Shown here piece after piece: positions 8,318-18,189 of a stretch of DNA of 64,000 nucleotides. The notes beneath the pieces were generated by a model that was given only the letters and a program-made list of their open reading frames with translations, made no database searches and was not told the origin of the DNA. The translations under genes were made by a program, and so were the position numbers. Position 1 is the stretch's first letter, and the number at the start of each line of letters is the position of its first letter. Origin of the DNA: Lachnospiraceae bacterium (GTDB lineage Bacteria > Bacillota > Clostridia > Lachnospirales > Lachnospiraceae). The stretch is from positions 23,728-87,727 of the forward strand of contig JALFLW010000085.1 of assembly GCA_022774505.1 (NCBI GenBank), given 5' to 3'.

Positions 8318-8935
8318 CTACATTCCCAATGACTTTAAAATATGTGTATAAGAATCTAATGTAGGTATCAGGATGAAATACCCACAAACATTAATTTCTT
8401 CATCCTTGAATTGTGATTCGATCAATAATGCCTTATCACCGAGTTTTCCAAATTCTATGGCCGGTACACTTAATATTGCCCCAGCCATATCTACTGCCAG
8501 ACTTGGCACAGTCTGTATGATACTCAAATTTGTCATTTGTGAAATTGCAGTCAGATAAGCTCCTGAAATAATATTTCCTATCTCAAGTAATGCAGACAAT
8601 TCCATTTCTGTAAATTGCGCTGTCACCTCACTTCCGTCAGATCCCATCAGCTTATGTACTAAATGATGTGCAGCACTGTTTTCCAAAACAAACAACATGG
8701 ATCCCTCTACATCACCCTCCAGGCTTAATAATATTCCGGCCACTAATGTTTCTGCCCCGCCAATGATCTCAGCGAGATCTTTAAAGGCAAGAAGCTCAAC
8801 TTTCGGGACATGCATGTCAACCCTCTCATTGATCAGCTTTGCCAGTGCTGTAGTGGCATTTCCCGCACCAATATTTCCTATCTCTGTCAGGATATCAAAT
8901 TCCATATCATCCATTTTCTCTTCATCAATCTGCAT
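8318..8935 (-). CDS. cheC: CheY-P phosphatase CheC
   Basis: Removes phosphate from CheY-P during adaptation. Both active-site helices of the CheC/FliY/CheX family are present: EIGNIGAGNATTAL near residue 20 and EIGNIISGAYLTAI near 120, each with the Glu-x2-Asn pair. ~205 aa, normal for CheC. The start is ATG at 8935, with AGAGGTGG 5 nt before it; a GTG three codons earlier lies inside that ribosome site. It sits between cheW and cheD as in B. subtilis. Confidence 0.94.
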   Translation of the reverse strand: MQIDEEKMDDMEFDILTEIGNIGAGNATTALAKLINERVDMHVPKVELLAFKDLAEIIGGAETLVAGILLSLEGDVEGSMLFVLENSAAHHLVHKLMGSDGSEVTAQFTEMELSALLEIGNIISGAYLTAISQMTNLSIIQTVPSLAVDMAGAILSVPAIEFGKLGDKALLIESQFKDEEINVCGYFILIPTLDSYTHILKSLGM

Positions 8936-8961
8936 TGATACCACCTCTTATCTGCCTTTTA

Positions 8962-9450
8962 TTATGCGGTTTCTCTCTCATTAACTACAGTGGCAATATT
9001 TAACAGGGAGATCAACCCATCCGGCTGTTTACCAATACCACTAAGATATTGAATACGGGCATCTGCCGTGCTGTCTGTAGTCGGTCTGTCGATCAGATCT
9101 TCTGACAAAGTAACTACCTCTTTTACTTTATCTACAATGATCCCAATAGCTGAATGCTGCTCTAATTTAATTATGATAATTCTCGTATTATTCGTATATT
9201 CGTCCGGCTCCAAATCAAATTTCAGTCTCAGGCTCATTACCGGAATGACCTCTCCACGGAGATTGATCACACCCTTAAAATAATGCTGTGCCTTTGGAAC
9301 CCTTGTGATCCGCTGCTTTCTTACAATATTGTCAACATACTGTATATCAATACCATACTGTTCTGATCCAAGACATACTACGATATATTGTTTCTCATCA
9401 CCCACTGTATCCAGATTCTGTACATAATTGTTATCCATATCAATAACCAT
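8962..9450 (-). CDS. cheW: Chemotaxis coupling protein CheW
   Basis: Couples CheA to methyl-accepting receptors. ~162 aa, a single CheW domain: KQYIVVCLGSEQYGIDIQYV at the N-terminus, RVPKAQHYFKGVINLRGEVI with the conserved NLRG core, and GIIVDKVKEVV. The start is uncertain among closely spaced ATGs; 9450 has AGGAAAGG just before it, and the one four codons later is also possible. It sits directly between cheA and cheC. Confidence 0.93.
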   Translation of the reverse strand: MVIDMDNNYVQNLDTVGDEKQYIVVCLGSEQYGIDIQYVDNIVRKQRITRVPKAQHYFKGVINLRGEVIPVMSLRLKFDLEPDEYTNNTRIIIIKLEQHSAIGIIVDKVKEVVTLSEDLIDRPTTDSTADARIQYLSGIGKQPDGLISLLNIATVVNERETA

Positions 9451-9553
9451 ACCTTTCCTGTACCTGTAAACTTCAGACTGCAGGCACAAAATTTTGTATC
9501 TCTGCCATTTGCAGCGGTTAAAAACAAACCGCCAGACATAAATCCACCAATTT

Positions 9554-11644
9554 CTATACCAGCGTATTAACCTCCAAAATCAATGCGATCTCTCCATCGC
9601 CAAGGATTGTTGCTCCGCTGATGATCTTGCTGCAGTTAATATAGCTTCCAATTGACTTAATAACGACCTCCTGCTGTCCGATCAAATTATCTACAACAAG
9701 TCCCGCCTGCTTGTCACCCTTCTTAACAATAACCACCGTGAGACTCTCCTGTTCCTCACCGGTACTCTCCACATCGAGGATCTGATCCAGTCTGATCAAA
9801 GGAATAACCGTCCCGCGAAGATTAATAACTTCTTTTGTCTGAACATATTTAATATCAGCCAAAGGAATATCCTCGATCGTCTGAATACTGCCTAAAGGAA
9901 TCGCATATTTCTCTGTGCCTAATTCAACCATCAAAGCCTGAATGATCGCAAGAGTCAACGGAAGATGAATGATAAAACTGCTTCCCTCACCCACAACGGA
10001 CCGGCACTCAATATTTCCACCAAGTCCCTCTATCTTTGTCTTAACTACATCAAGTCCAACACCTCTGCCTGATATATCCGTGATCTTTTCTGCAGTCGAA
10101 AAGCTAGGCTGGAACAACAGATCGATCACTTCCTTATCGGTCATCACCTCAGCCTGCTCCGGAGTGATGGTTCCCTTATCCAAAGCTTTATTTTTGACTT
10201 TTTCAATATTGATTCCTGCACCATCATCGCGAACCTCAATATTTACATTATTACCATCCTGGTACGCATTCAGCCAGATATTTCCAACCTCAGATTTTCC
10301 GAGAGCCACTCTCTCTTCATTGCTTTCCAGACCATGATCCGCTGAGTTACGAAGCAAATGCTGCAACGGATCACCGATCTCATCAATAACCGTGCGGTCC
10401 AGTTCTGTATCTTCACCACTCATATGCAGTTCCATTTTCTTACCAAGCTTTTTGCTCAGATCTCTGATCATACGAGGAAAACGGCTCACAACACTTTCAA
10501 TCGGAACCATTCGAACCTTCATTACAGACTCATGAAGATTTGTTGTTACGCTCTCCAAATACTCGATCTGTTCGTTGAAGCTATTGTCATTTCTTGTATT
10601 CTGTGCATTTGAGCTGATGGACACAAGACCGTTTTTGGCAATGATAAGCTCGCTGACCAGATTCATCAAAACATCAAGCTTTTCAATGTCAACACGTACT
10701 GTTCTGCCCACTGCAGGCTTAGAATTTTTCTTTTCCGTCTTCTTTGCAGTTTCCGATTTCTGTTCTTTCTGAACTGCAGCCGCACCTGTATTTTTGGTCT
10801 CTCCCTGCTTCGGAGCTTCCGGCTGCTGTTCCACACTTTTGGTTTCTCCGGTTTTAGGCAGTTTAAAATCGCCTACAATTGCTTCCTTTATTTCAGAAAC
10901 ATTTTCAATTGCTTTTTTTACAGTATCCGCACTTTCCTTTGTGAAATAAATCAGGCTGAAATTCAGGTCAAATTTCTCATCCTCAATATCCTGAACATCA
11001 GGAACTGCCTTCATAACTTCTCCAAGCTCCTCCAATGCTTTAAATACCAGAAAAGCTCTTGCAGCTTTCAATATACAGGTTTCCTGAAGATATACCGTAA
11101 TTCCTAATATATTAAGATTTTCCTCTTTGGCTTTTTCAAAAGTATGAATTTCATAATCTGATATAGAAATGGTTTCGTATAACGGTCCTGTCTGCTGTTC
11201 AGAAACGTTGTCTTTTTCCACTGCTCCGGCCTGTTCTTTTTTATCACCGGCTTTTCCTGTTCCTTTTTCTACAATATCATTCAGTGCATTGATAATGTCC
11301 TGATTTTCCTCTGTTCCCTCATCCGCAGAATCCAAAATATTGGCAAGATATCCTTCCAGAGCATCTAAACCGCGGAACAAGACATCCACCAATTCAGGCT
11401 GCACCTTCATATTGCCGCTTCGGATCTCCTGAAAAACATTTTCCATATCGTGAGTAAGACGCTGCATGCGCTTATATCCCATTGTACCGGCCATTCCCTT
11501 TAATGAATGGGCTGCACGGAATATCTCATTAATGGTATCCATGTTCTCCGGTTCCTGTTCCAGGATCATTAACTGGTCACTCAATGTCTGCAAATGCTCT
11601 TTTGTTTCATCAATAAAAATCTCAAGATACTGACTAACGTCCAT
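9554..11644 (-). CDS. cheA: Chemotaxis histidine kinase CheA
   Basis: Receptor-controlled kinase phosphorylating CheY and CheB. 696 aa. HPt domain with the phosphoryl-acceptor His46 in IFRAAHSLKGMAG, a P2-like segment at about 170-260, a charged linker, dimerisation helices, the ATPase with N-box LLRNSADHGLES and G-boxes DDGAGI and GRGVGLDVVKT, and a C-terminal CheW-like regulatory domain with INLRGTVIPL. The ATG is one base beyond the cheB stop, and GGGGGTG in the cheB tail acts as ribosome site. The P2 region is present although no cheY is in the window. Confidence 0.96.
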   Translation of the reverse strand: MDVSQYLEIFIDETKEHLQTLSDQLMILEQEPENMDTINEIFRAAHSLKGMAGTMGYKRMQRLTHDMENVFQEIRSGNMKVQPELVDVLFRGLDALEGYLANILDSADEGTEENQDIINALNDIVEKGTGKAGDKKEQAGAVEKDNVSEQQTGPLYETISISDYEIHTFEKAKEENLNILGITVYLQETCILKAARAFLVFKALEELGEVMKAVPDVQDIEDEKFDLNFSLIYFTKESADTVKKAIENVSEIKEAIVGDFKLPKTGETKSVEQQPEAPKQGETKNTGAAAVQKEQKSETAKKTEKKNSKPAVGRTVRVDIEKLDVLMNLVSELIIAKNGLVSISSNAQNTRNDNSFNEQIEYLESVTTNLHESVMKVRMVPIESVVSRFPRMIRDLSKKLGKKMELHMSGEDTELDRTVIDEIGDPLQHLLRNSADHGLESNEERVALGKSEVGNIWLNAYQDGNNVNIEVRDDGAGINIEKVKNKALDKGTITPEQAEVMTDKEVIDLLFQPSFSTAEKITDISGRGVGLDVVKTKIEGLGGNIECRSVVGEGSSFIIHLPLTLAIIQALMVELGTEKYAIPLGSIQTIEDIPLADIKYVQTKEVINLRGTVIPLIRLDQILDVESTGEEQESLTVVIVKKGDKQAGLVVDNLIGQQEVVIKSIGSYINCSKIISGATILGDGEIALILEVNTLV

Positions 11645-11645
11645 A

Positions 11646-12734
11646 TTATCGCACCCCCACATGCTTAATTATAGCATCAGCGATCTGATCCAGATCATGA
11701 ATCTCATCCACTGCACCACTCTCAGCGATCGCCTTTGGCATCCCATATACGGTACAGCTTTCTGCATCCTGTGCTATCACATAAATCTTATTGCTTTCCT
11801 CCAGTTGCAAAATTCCTTTTGTCCCATCAGCTCCCATGCCTGTTAATACTACGCATGTAATATCATCGAAAGACGTTCCTTTCAATGATTCATACATTAT
11901 ATCTGCACATGGTCTGAGACCATTTCTGGCCGCTTCCACCCTTACGGACAAATTATATTCCCGTCTTTTTTTCTCAATCAGACGCATTTGAGAACCGCCT
12001 CTTGCAATGTAGACAGTTCCCTTTTTTAGAGTTTCTCCATCTTCGGCTTCTTTCACCTGCATATTACTCAGCTCATTCAGTCTGCTGCTCAGGGAAGCTG
12101 TAAATCCTACCGGCATATGCTGCACGATCAAAACAGCTGCATCCAGATCAGCCGGAAGTCTCGGAATCACCTTCTGAAGTGCTTTCGGACCTCCTGTAGA
12201 ACACGCAATTGCAACAAGCTTACCAGATCCGGTGACTCCATTTTTAGGAGAATGTTCCCTTCCCGGCACAACAGGCTGCTCATTCATTCTATGCATTAAT
12301 TTGCTTTTAAGCAGTTCTGCCTTGGACGAATTCCATGATAACTCCAATGCCAGATATAATCGTTGAAGCAGTTTCACTGCAAACTCCTTTGACCTGATAT
12401 CTGCCAGACTATCCGGTTTTGTTACAAAGTCAAAAGCTCCCAGTTCCAATGCTTTTATCGTTTCCCACGCTCCATGACGTGCAATGGTACTTACAATGAT
12501 TACTTTTGGTTTAAGCTCCAGCCTGTTCATTTCCTGCAACAATTCAATGCCATTCATTTTAGGCATGATTATATCTAAAACAATTGCATCAAACTCCTTT
12601 TTCTTTAGGATTTCCAGAGCTTCCATACCATCTGTCGCACTATATTCTGTATGAAGTTCATCATCTTTATTAATTATATCAGAAAGTACCCTTCTCATAA
12701 GTGCAGAATCATCTACAACTAGAATATTTTTCAT
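11646..12734 (-). CDS. cheB: Protein-glutamate methylesterase/deamidase CheB
   Basis: Demethylates receptors when phosphorylated by CheA. 362 aa: a receiver domain with acidic pocket VVDDS and phospho-acceptor Asp54 in IVLDIIMPKMNG, a linker, and the methylesterase domain with the Ser-His-Asp triad in ACSTGGP, VQHMPVGF and LTGMGADG. Follows flhG with a 25-nt gap and precedes cheA, as in B. subtilis. Confidence 0.96.
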   Translation of the reverse strand: MKNILVVDDSALMRRVLSDIINKDDELHTEYSATDGMEALEILKKKEFDAIVLDIIMPKMNGIELLQEMNRLELKPKVIIVSTIARHGAWETIKALELGAFDFVTKPDSLADIRSKEFAVKLLQRLYLALELSWNSSKAELLKSKLMHRMNEQPVVPGREHSPKNGVTGSGKLVAIACSTGGPKALQKVIPRLPADLDAAVLIVQHMPVGFTASLSSRLNELSNMQVKEAEDGETLKKGTVYIARGGSQMRLIEKKRREYNLSVRVEAARNGLRPCADIMYESLKGTSFDDITCVVLTGMGADGTKGILQLEESNKIYVIAQDAESCTVYGMPKAIAESGAVDEIHDLDQIADAIIKHVGVR

Positions 12735-12759
12735 AATGGATTCTTTTCATTCCTCCTGC

Positions 12760-13650
12760 TTATTTATTTTGATACCGATGCCGGAATAACCGGGTAAACA
12801 ATCCGGCGATCCCTTTATTGAAGCCCACCGGTAAAATTTCTTTCTGTTCATCCTCCAAAACCATGGCAAGCTCCAGCATCGCCCTTGCGGCCGGAGTATC
12901 AGGATAAGCAAGAGTAACCGGTTTTTGCTGCATAACAGCCCTTGGCAGCTTTTCATCATATGGAATGGCTCCCAAATATTCCATATCCATTCCCAAAAAT
13001 TTATTTACCACCGTATTCAATTTTAAATAAAGCTCTCTTCCCTCTTCATAGCTTTGAATACGGTTTCCTATCATTTTGATCACCGTTTTGTCTGTATCAA
13101 AATCATCATGACGATGAAGTGTTTTTAATAAAGCGTACGCATCTGTGATTGATGTAGGTTCCGGTGTTGCCACTAGTAAAACCTCTGAACTTGCTGCTAC
13201 CAGTTCCATCACGGTATCTGATATACCTGCTCCGGTATCAATAATAACAACATCTGCATACCTGTCCAGCTCATACATCATTCTTACAAGACTTAATATC
13301 TGATCCTTTGTAAGATTTATCATTTCCCTGAGGCCGGAACCACCCGAAATAAATCCGATATCTTCCGGTCCTGCACAAATGATATCCTGGATCCCCCGTC
13401 CACGAAACATCATATCTGCTAAATTATATTTGGGACGTATTCCCAACATTACTTCAATATTTGCCAGACCAAAATCAGCATCCAGGATGACTGCCCTCTT
13501 TCCAAGCCGGCTCATCTGAATTGCAAGATTCACGGAAATATTCGACTTACCAACGCCCCCTTTACCACTTGTAACAGTGATCACTCGAGCGGAACGTTCT
13601 TTTGTATTTTCTTTTTTTATTATATTTCTCAGCTGTTCTGCCTGATCCAT
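12760..13650 (-). CDS. flhG: MinD-like ATPase FlhG (FleN/YlxH)
   Basis: Controls flagellar number and placement by acting on FlhF and assembling C-ring parts. 296 aa. Activator helix at the N-terminus (DQAEQLRNII, Gln-containing, stimulates FlhF GTPase), deviant Walker A TSGKGGVGKSN near residue 28, Walker B-type VVIIDTGAGIS, and a C-terminal membrane-targeting amphipathic helix. Its ATG overlaps the flhF stop (TGATG), implying translational coupling. Confidence 0.95.
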   Translation of the reverse strand: MDQAEQLRNIIKKENTKERSARVITVTSGKGGVGKSNISVNLAIQMSRLGKRAVILDADFGLANIEVMLGIRPKYNLADMMFRGRGIQDIICAGPEDIGFISGGSGLREMINLTKDQILSLVRMMYELDRYADVVIIDTGAGISDTVMELVAASSEVLLVATPEPTSITDAYALLKTLHRHDDFDTDKTVIKMIGNRIQSYEEGRELYLKLNTVVNKFLGMDMEYLGAIPYDEKLPRAVMQQKPVTLAYPDTPAARAMLELAMVLEDEQKEILPVGFNKGIAGLFTRLFRHRYQNK

Positions 13651-14906
13651 CAGCGATCCCCTCCCAGAAGCTGCTTTGCCATCTTCTGTGCATCTGCCTT
13701 TCCAATATCATCCGGTACATTTTGTCCCCATGTCATATAGGACAACGGTGCCCCTGTCAACATCCTGATATTAAATATATTTCCTATTGCATCTGTTTCA
13801 TCAAGTTTTGTAAAGATCAAACTATATTTTGTGATTTCCGAATATGATTGGGAAATCTTTACCAGATCTCTGTATTTTGTTGTGGCACTCAGTACAAGAA
13901 ATACTTCTCTTTCCTGCTCCGGCACAACCTCCAGCAGACGATGCAGATCTTCCCTCTGTTCTTTATTATTGTGGGATCTTCCGGCTGTGTCGATCAGCAC
14001 AAGGTCATATTTTTCTAATTCTTCCATAATCGCTTCAACCTCTTCCGACGAATAGACAACCTTCAGCGGAACCCCCAAAATATTAGCATATGTCTTTAAT
14101 TGCTCCACTGCAGCAATCCTATATGTATCCGATGTGACCAAGGCCACCTTAACCTTCTTGGACAATTTAAGCATCGAGGCAATTTTTGCAATTGTTGTTG
14201 TTTTTCCAACGCCTGTCGGTCCAATAAAGAATACATATTTTTTCTTTTTGGCATGAAGATCGATCAAATGCGGTCTTCCCATTTTCAGAACAATTTTCTG
14301 ATATACTCCGGATAATATGTTATCCAAAGATGCGTCTTTTTTCATACTTCCTTCTATTTCTTCCAAAAGCTGCTCAACATATCCCGGCTCTACCTCATTA
14401 TTTTCCATCTGAGAACGGATCAGCCTGAGATAAGCCTTTGTTTTATCCTGCTGTTTATCCTCCGGCTTTTCCTCAGATACAGCTTCCTGTGCAGGCAAAT
14501 TAATCCGTTTCTCCAAAAGACTTTGCAGATCACTGAGTTTTTGTTCGATTGCATTAGTTTCTACAATTGTCTCCTCTTTTTCTTCTTTCTCTGCAATAAC
14601 CTGCTTTTTTTCCACCAATGCGGCCTTTGCCGCCTGAACCATAGCTTTTTTTGAATCCGGAGCAGGTTCCGGCTCTGAGCCAATCACTTCCTGAAGCCTT
14701 GAAAAATCTGGTGTGTCTGCCTTCTTTTCATCTTCCACTTCATCGACTGCTGCGGTAACCTCCACACTTTCTTTTCGAAATATTTTCGCAAGACCCCGGG
14801 GAGAATTTTTCTTTACATTCATTATCACAACATTTTTTCCAAGTTCTTCCCGTGCAAGCTCTACCGCTTCCTGTTCTGTCTTTGCAATATACTTTTTAAT
14901 AACCAC
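13650..14906 (-). CDS. flhF: SRP-type GTPase FlhF
   Basis: Sets the site of flagellar assembly. 418 aa: B domain beginning VIKKYIAKTEQEAVELAREE, a long charged linker at about 75-165, an N domain, and the SRP-family G domain with FIGPTGVGKTTTIAKIAS (G1), DTAGRSHNN (G3) and TKLDE (G4). The GTG start shares its G with the flhA TAG stop, so the two genes are coupled; no better ATG exists and the N-terminal match is full length. Confidence 0.95.
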   Translation of the reverse strand: MVIKKYIAKTEQEAVELAREELGKNVVIMNVKKNSPRGLAKIFRKESVEVTAAVDEVEDEKKADTPDFSRLQEVIGSEPEPAPDSKKAMVQAAKAALVEKKQVIAEKEEKEETIVETNAIEQKLSDLQSLLEKRINLPAQEAVSEEKPEDKQQDKTKAYLRLIRSQMENNEVEPGYVEQLLEEIEGSMKKDASLDNILSGVYQKIVLKMGRPHLIDLHAKKKKYVFFIGPTGVGKTTTIAKIASMLKLSKKVKVALVTSDTYRIAAVEQLKTYANILGVPLKVVYSSEEVEAIMEELEKYDLVLIDTAGRSHNNKEQREDLHRLLEVVPEQEREVFLVLSATTKYRDLVKISQSYSEITKYSLIFTKLDETDAIGNIFNIRMLTGAPLSYMTWGQNVPDDIGKADAQKMAKQLLGGDR

Positions 14907-16939
14907 TATACTGTCACCATCCCAATTGATTGTAATTCTACATCGTTCTCAATTTCATTATATGAAACCACGACTAAATCCCTAAACTGTTCCTCTGTAA
15001 TCTTTTTAAAATACATCCTCACGATCGGGGAAGTAATGATAATCGGATTTTTGCCAAGTTCTTCCATTTTCTCTACTTCATCCCCGACAGATTCCAAAAT
15101 GCCCTTTGTTCTCTCCGGATCGAGGTTAATATATGCTCCCTGCTCCGTCTGTTTTATAGATCCCATAATCTCCTGCTCAATCTTTGGATCAAGCGTAACC
15201 ACGCTTGTCATTTCATTTGATGGGAAATACTTATTCGAAATGGCTCTCTTCAGACTCTGTCTTACATATTCTGTTAAAACATCTGTATCTCTGGTCGTCG
15301 CTGCATTATCTGCCAGTGTTTCAAAGATTGTTACCAGATCCCTGATAGATATTCCCTCTCTCAAAAGATTCTGTAATACTTTCTGGATTTCACCAACATT
15401 GAGCATCTTTGGAACTAATTCTGAGATCAGAGTCGTATTCTGCTCCTGAATATTGTTGATCAGATTCTGGACATCCTGCCGTGTCAACAATTCATCTAAA
15501 TGGCTCCTGATCACTTCTGTTAAATGAGTTGCGATAATAGATGGCGGATCCACAACCGTATATCCTAAAGATTCTGCACGTTCTCTCTGCCCCTCCGTGA
15601 TCCATATAGCCGGCAGATGAAATGATGGTTCATAGGTTGGTATTCCGGTAATTTCTTCTTCAACAAATCCCGGATTCATTGCCATATAATGATCAAATAA
15701 TATCTCACCTTCACTAACGGGAACTCCCTTTATTTTGATCACATATTGGTTTGGATTTAATTGTATATTATCCCTTAATCGTATCATCGGCACAACACAG
15801 CCAAGCTCCAATGCAATCTGACGCCGGATCATCACAACACGGTCCAAAAGATCTCCACCCTGATTTACATCAGCCAATGGGATAATTCCATAACCAAATT
15901 CTAATTCTACGGGATCAACCTGCAGCAAAGATACAACATTTTCAGGCCGCCTTATCTCCTCGGCCGTCTCTTCCTCCGTATTGACCTCCTGCTCAATATC
16001 CTGAATCTCCATCGAAGATTCCATCGCCCGGCCCGCTGCGATCAAAAGCACTGCATACAGGAAGCAAAGCCATGTCTGTAACGGAGTAACCGCTCCCAGA
16101 AAGATCATGGTTCCTCCAACAATATACAGCACCTTTGGAATAGAAAAAAGCTGGCGTATCAAGACTCCGCCCAGATCTGACTCCTTGGATACCTTCGTAA
16201 CGAGGATACCTGTTGATAATGAAATGATCAGCGATGGTATCTGTGAAACCAATCCATCTCCTATCGTCAATATCGTATACTTCTGCAGGGCTTCGCTGAC
16301 ATCAAGCCCCTGCATCATTACCCCTAATACCAGTCCGCCTATGAAGTTAATAGCGGTAATAACAAGTCCCGATGTCGCATCTCCTTTGACATACTTTGTA
16401 GCACCATCCATGGAACCAAAAAAAGCAGATTCATCCTGTATTTTCTGACGACGCTCCTTCGCCTGCTCATCAGTGATCGCTCCGGTATTCAGATCAGCGT
16501 CAATGGCCATCTGTTTACCCGGCATTGCATCCAGTGTAAAGCGGGCAGTTACTTCCGAAACACGCTCAGATCCCTTATTAATGACTATCATCTGTATCAA
16601 TATTAATACCGCAAAGATGATCACACCGACAACCAGATTTCCACCACCAACAAAATTACCGAAGGTTTCTACCACATTACCGGCATATCCGTTTAACAAA
16701 ATATTTCTGGTAGATCCCACGTTTAGTGACAACCGAAATAAAGTGGTCATCAGCAAAATCGTAGGAAATGCGGACATCTGCAATGCCTCTGTAGAAAATA
16801 ATGCCGTAAACAATATGATCAATGCTATGATTATATTTAACAAAATCAAAATATCCAGTAGAAATGTCGGAATCGGCACGATCAAAAATACAATCGGAAC
16901 CAATATGTATAGTCCTAATAACAAATCCGATTTCTGCAT
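14906..16939 (-). CDS. flhA: Flagellar export gate protein FlhA
   Basis: Inner-membrane component of the flagellar type III export gate, binding substrate-chaperone complexes. 677 aa. About eight membrane helices in the first ~310 residues, the FHIPEP signature TARFTLDAMPGKQMAIDADL near 145, and a large cytosolic domain including LRDNIQLNPNQYVIKIKG. AAAAGGAGAAAGG precedes the ATG. It lies between flhB and flhF in the standard order. Confidence 0.97.
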   Translation of the reverse strand: MQKSDLLLGLYILVPIVFLIVPIPTFLLDILILLNIIIALIILFTALFSTEALQMSAFPTILLMTTLFRLSLNVGSTRNILLNGYAGNVVETFGNFVGGGNLVVGVIIFAVLILIQMIVINKGSERVSEVTARFTLDAMPGKQMAIDADLNTGAITDEQAKERRQKIQDESAFFGSMDGATKYVKGDATSGLVITAINFIGGLVLGVMMQGLDVSEALQKYTILTIGDGLVSQIPSLIISLSTGILVTKVSKESDLGGVLIRQLFSIPKVLYIVGGTMIFLGAVTPLQTWLCFLYAVLLIAAGRAMESSMEIQDIEQEVNTEEETAEEIRRPENVVSLLQVDPVELEFGYGIIPLADVNQGGDLLDRVVMIRRQIALELGCVVPMIRLRDNIQLNPNQYVIKIKGVPVSEGEILFDHYMAMNPGFVEEEITGIPTYEPSFHLPAIWITEGQRERAESLGYTVVDPPSIIATHLTEVIRSHLDELLTRQDVQNLINNIQEQNTTLISELVPKMLNVGEIQKVLQNLLREGISIRDLVTIFETLADNAATTRDTDVLTEYVRQSLKRAISNKYFPSNEMTSVVTLDPKIEQEIMGSIKQTEQGAYINLDPERTKGILESVGDEVEKMEELGKNPIIITSPIVRMYFKKITEEQFRDLVVVSYNEIENDVELQSIGMVTV

Positions 16940-16963
16940 AGTAACCTTTCTCCTTTTCTATAT

Positions 16964-18094
16964 CTAATGCAGTTTTCCCTGCACTCCATATACATAAGCA
17001 AGCACCTCTGCAACCATCTGATATAATTCAGGAGGTATCTCTGCTCCTATCTCAACATTGTGGTAGAGCATCCTGGCCAATGGTTTGTTTTCGACAATCT
17101 CTATCGCATTTTCTCTGGCGACTTCTTTAATCTTTTGTGCCAGATAATCTGCTCCCTTTGCAACCACCACCGGTGCCTCATGCGTTTCTTTATCATATTT
17201 TATTGCAACCGCCAGATGTGTCGGATTGGTAATGACTACATCTGCATTCGGCAGATCCTGCATCATTCTTCGCTGGGATGCCTGCTGCATCCGCTGCCTC
17301 TGCTGGCTCTTAACCTTTGGATCTCCCTCTGAATTTTTATATTCATCCTTTACTTCCTGTTTACTCATCATCATATCCTGATGAAATTTCCACTTCTGAT
17401 AAAACAGATCAAATACAGCTATCACCGCAAACATCAGACTAATCCTGATACCAACATTGATGATCGTATCTCCTATAACCGCAATTGCCTGTGGCAGCGT
17501 ATAGGAATACATTTTAAAGATCAAAGGCCATTGATTTTTTACATATGAATATACTACATATGCCAGTATGATCACCTTGGCTGTAGATTTTAAAAAATCC
17601 ATAATCTTATCCTTGGAAATCAATCTCTTCATTCCCGAAATAGGATTAAAGGTATCAAGCTTTGGCTTCAAAGGTTCTGATGTCACCTTCCACTTGACCT
17701 GCACCAATATAGAAAGCACCGTAACAATAAATGCGGCGATCATAAACGGAAATGCAATGATCACAATATCCCATAACGCATTTCGCACAATCATCCGTGC
17801 CGTATTAACTGTAAACTCCTGATCGGTCAGATCCGATATGCGGCCCAGAAATTTATGAAACTCTGCGAGAAAACGATTTCCCATGAACCCTACAAAAATC
17901 TTTAGCATCAAGAAAAAAACGAATAATGAGGAAGCCGTAACTACCTCTGTACTCCTCATTACCTGACCTTTTTTTCGTGCATCTTCTAACTTTTTGGCAG
18001 TTGGTTCTTCTGTTTTTTCTCCATCCTGTCCCTCTTTTGCAAACAACTGCAGATCATAGGACAGATAATAATGCTTCGATGCCTTTTCCTGCAT
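16964..18094 (-). CDS. flhB: Flagellar export switch protein FlhB
   Basis: Switches export from rod/hook to filament substrates after self-cleavage. 376 aa. N-terminal GEKTEEPTAKKLEDARKKG, four membrane helices, and a cytosolic domain with the autocleavage motif NPTH in VVITNPTHLAVAIKYD near residue 285 (cut between Asn and Pro). ATG 18094 is chosen because GGAG lies 6 nt before it; an ATG four codons upstream (18106) has no ribosome site but cannot be excluded. Confidence 0.95.
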   Translation of the reverse strand: MQEKASKHYYLSYDLQLFAKEGQDGEKTEEPTAKKLEDARKKGQVMRSTEVVTASSLFVFFLMLKIFVGFMGNRFLAEFHKFLGRISDLTDQEFTVNTARMIVRNALWDIVIIAFPFMIAAFIVTVLSILVQVKWKVTSEPLKPKLDTFNPISGMKRLISKDKIMDFLKSTAKVIILAYVVYSYVKNQWPLIFKMYSYTLPQAIAVIGDTIINVGIRISLMFAVIAVFDLFYQKWKFHQDMMMSKQEVKDEYKNSEGDPKVKSQQRQRMQQASQRRMMQDLPNADVVITNPTHLAVAIKYDKETHEAPVVVAKGADYLAQKIKEVARENAIEIVENKPLARMLYHNVEIGAEIPPELYQMVAEVLAYVYGVQGKLH

Positions 18095-18189
18095 ATCCTG
18101 CTCCATTCAATTTCGATTTATCACAAAGCCACACATAACTATACTATACCCCATTTTATATAAAATGGCAATCGCCCCCCCTATCAAAT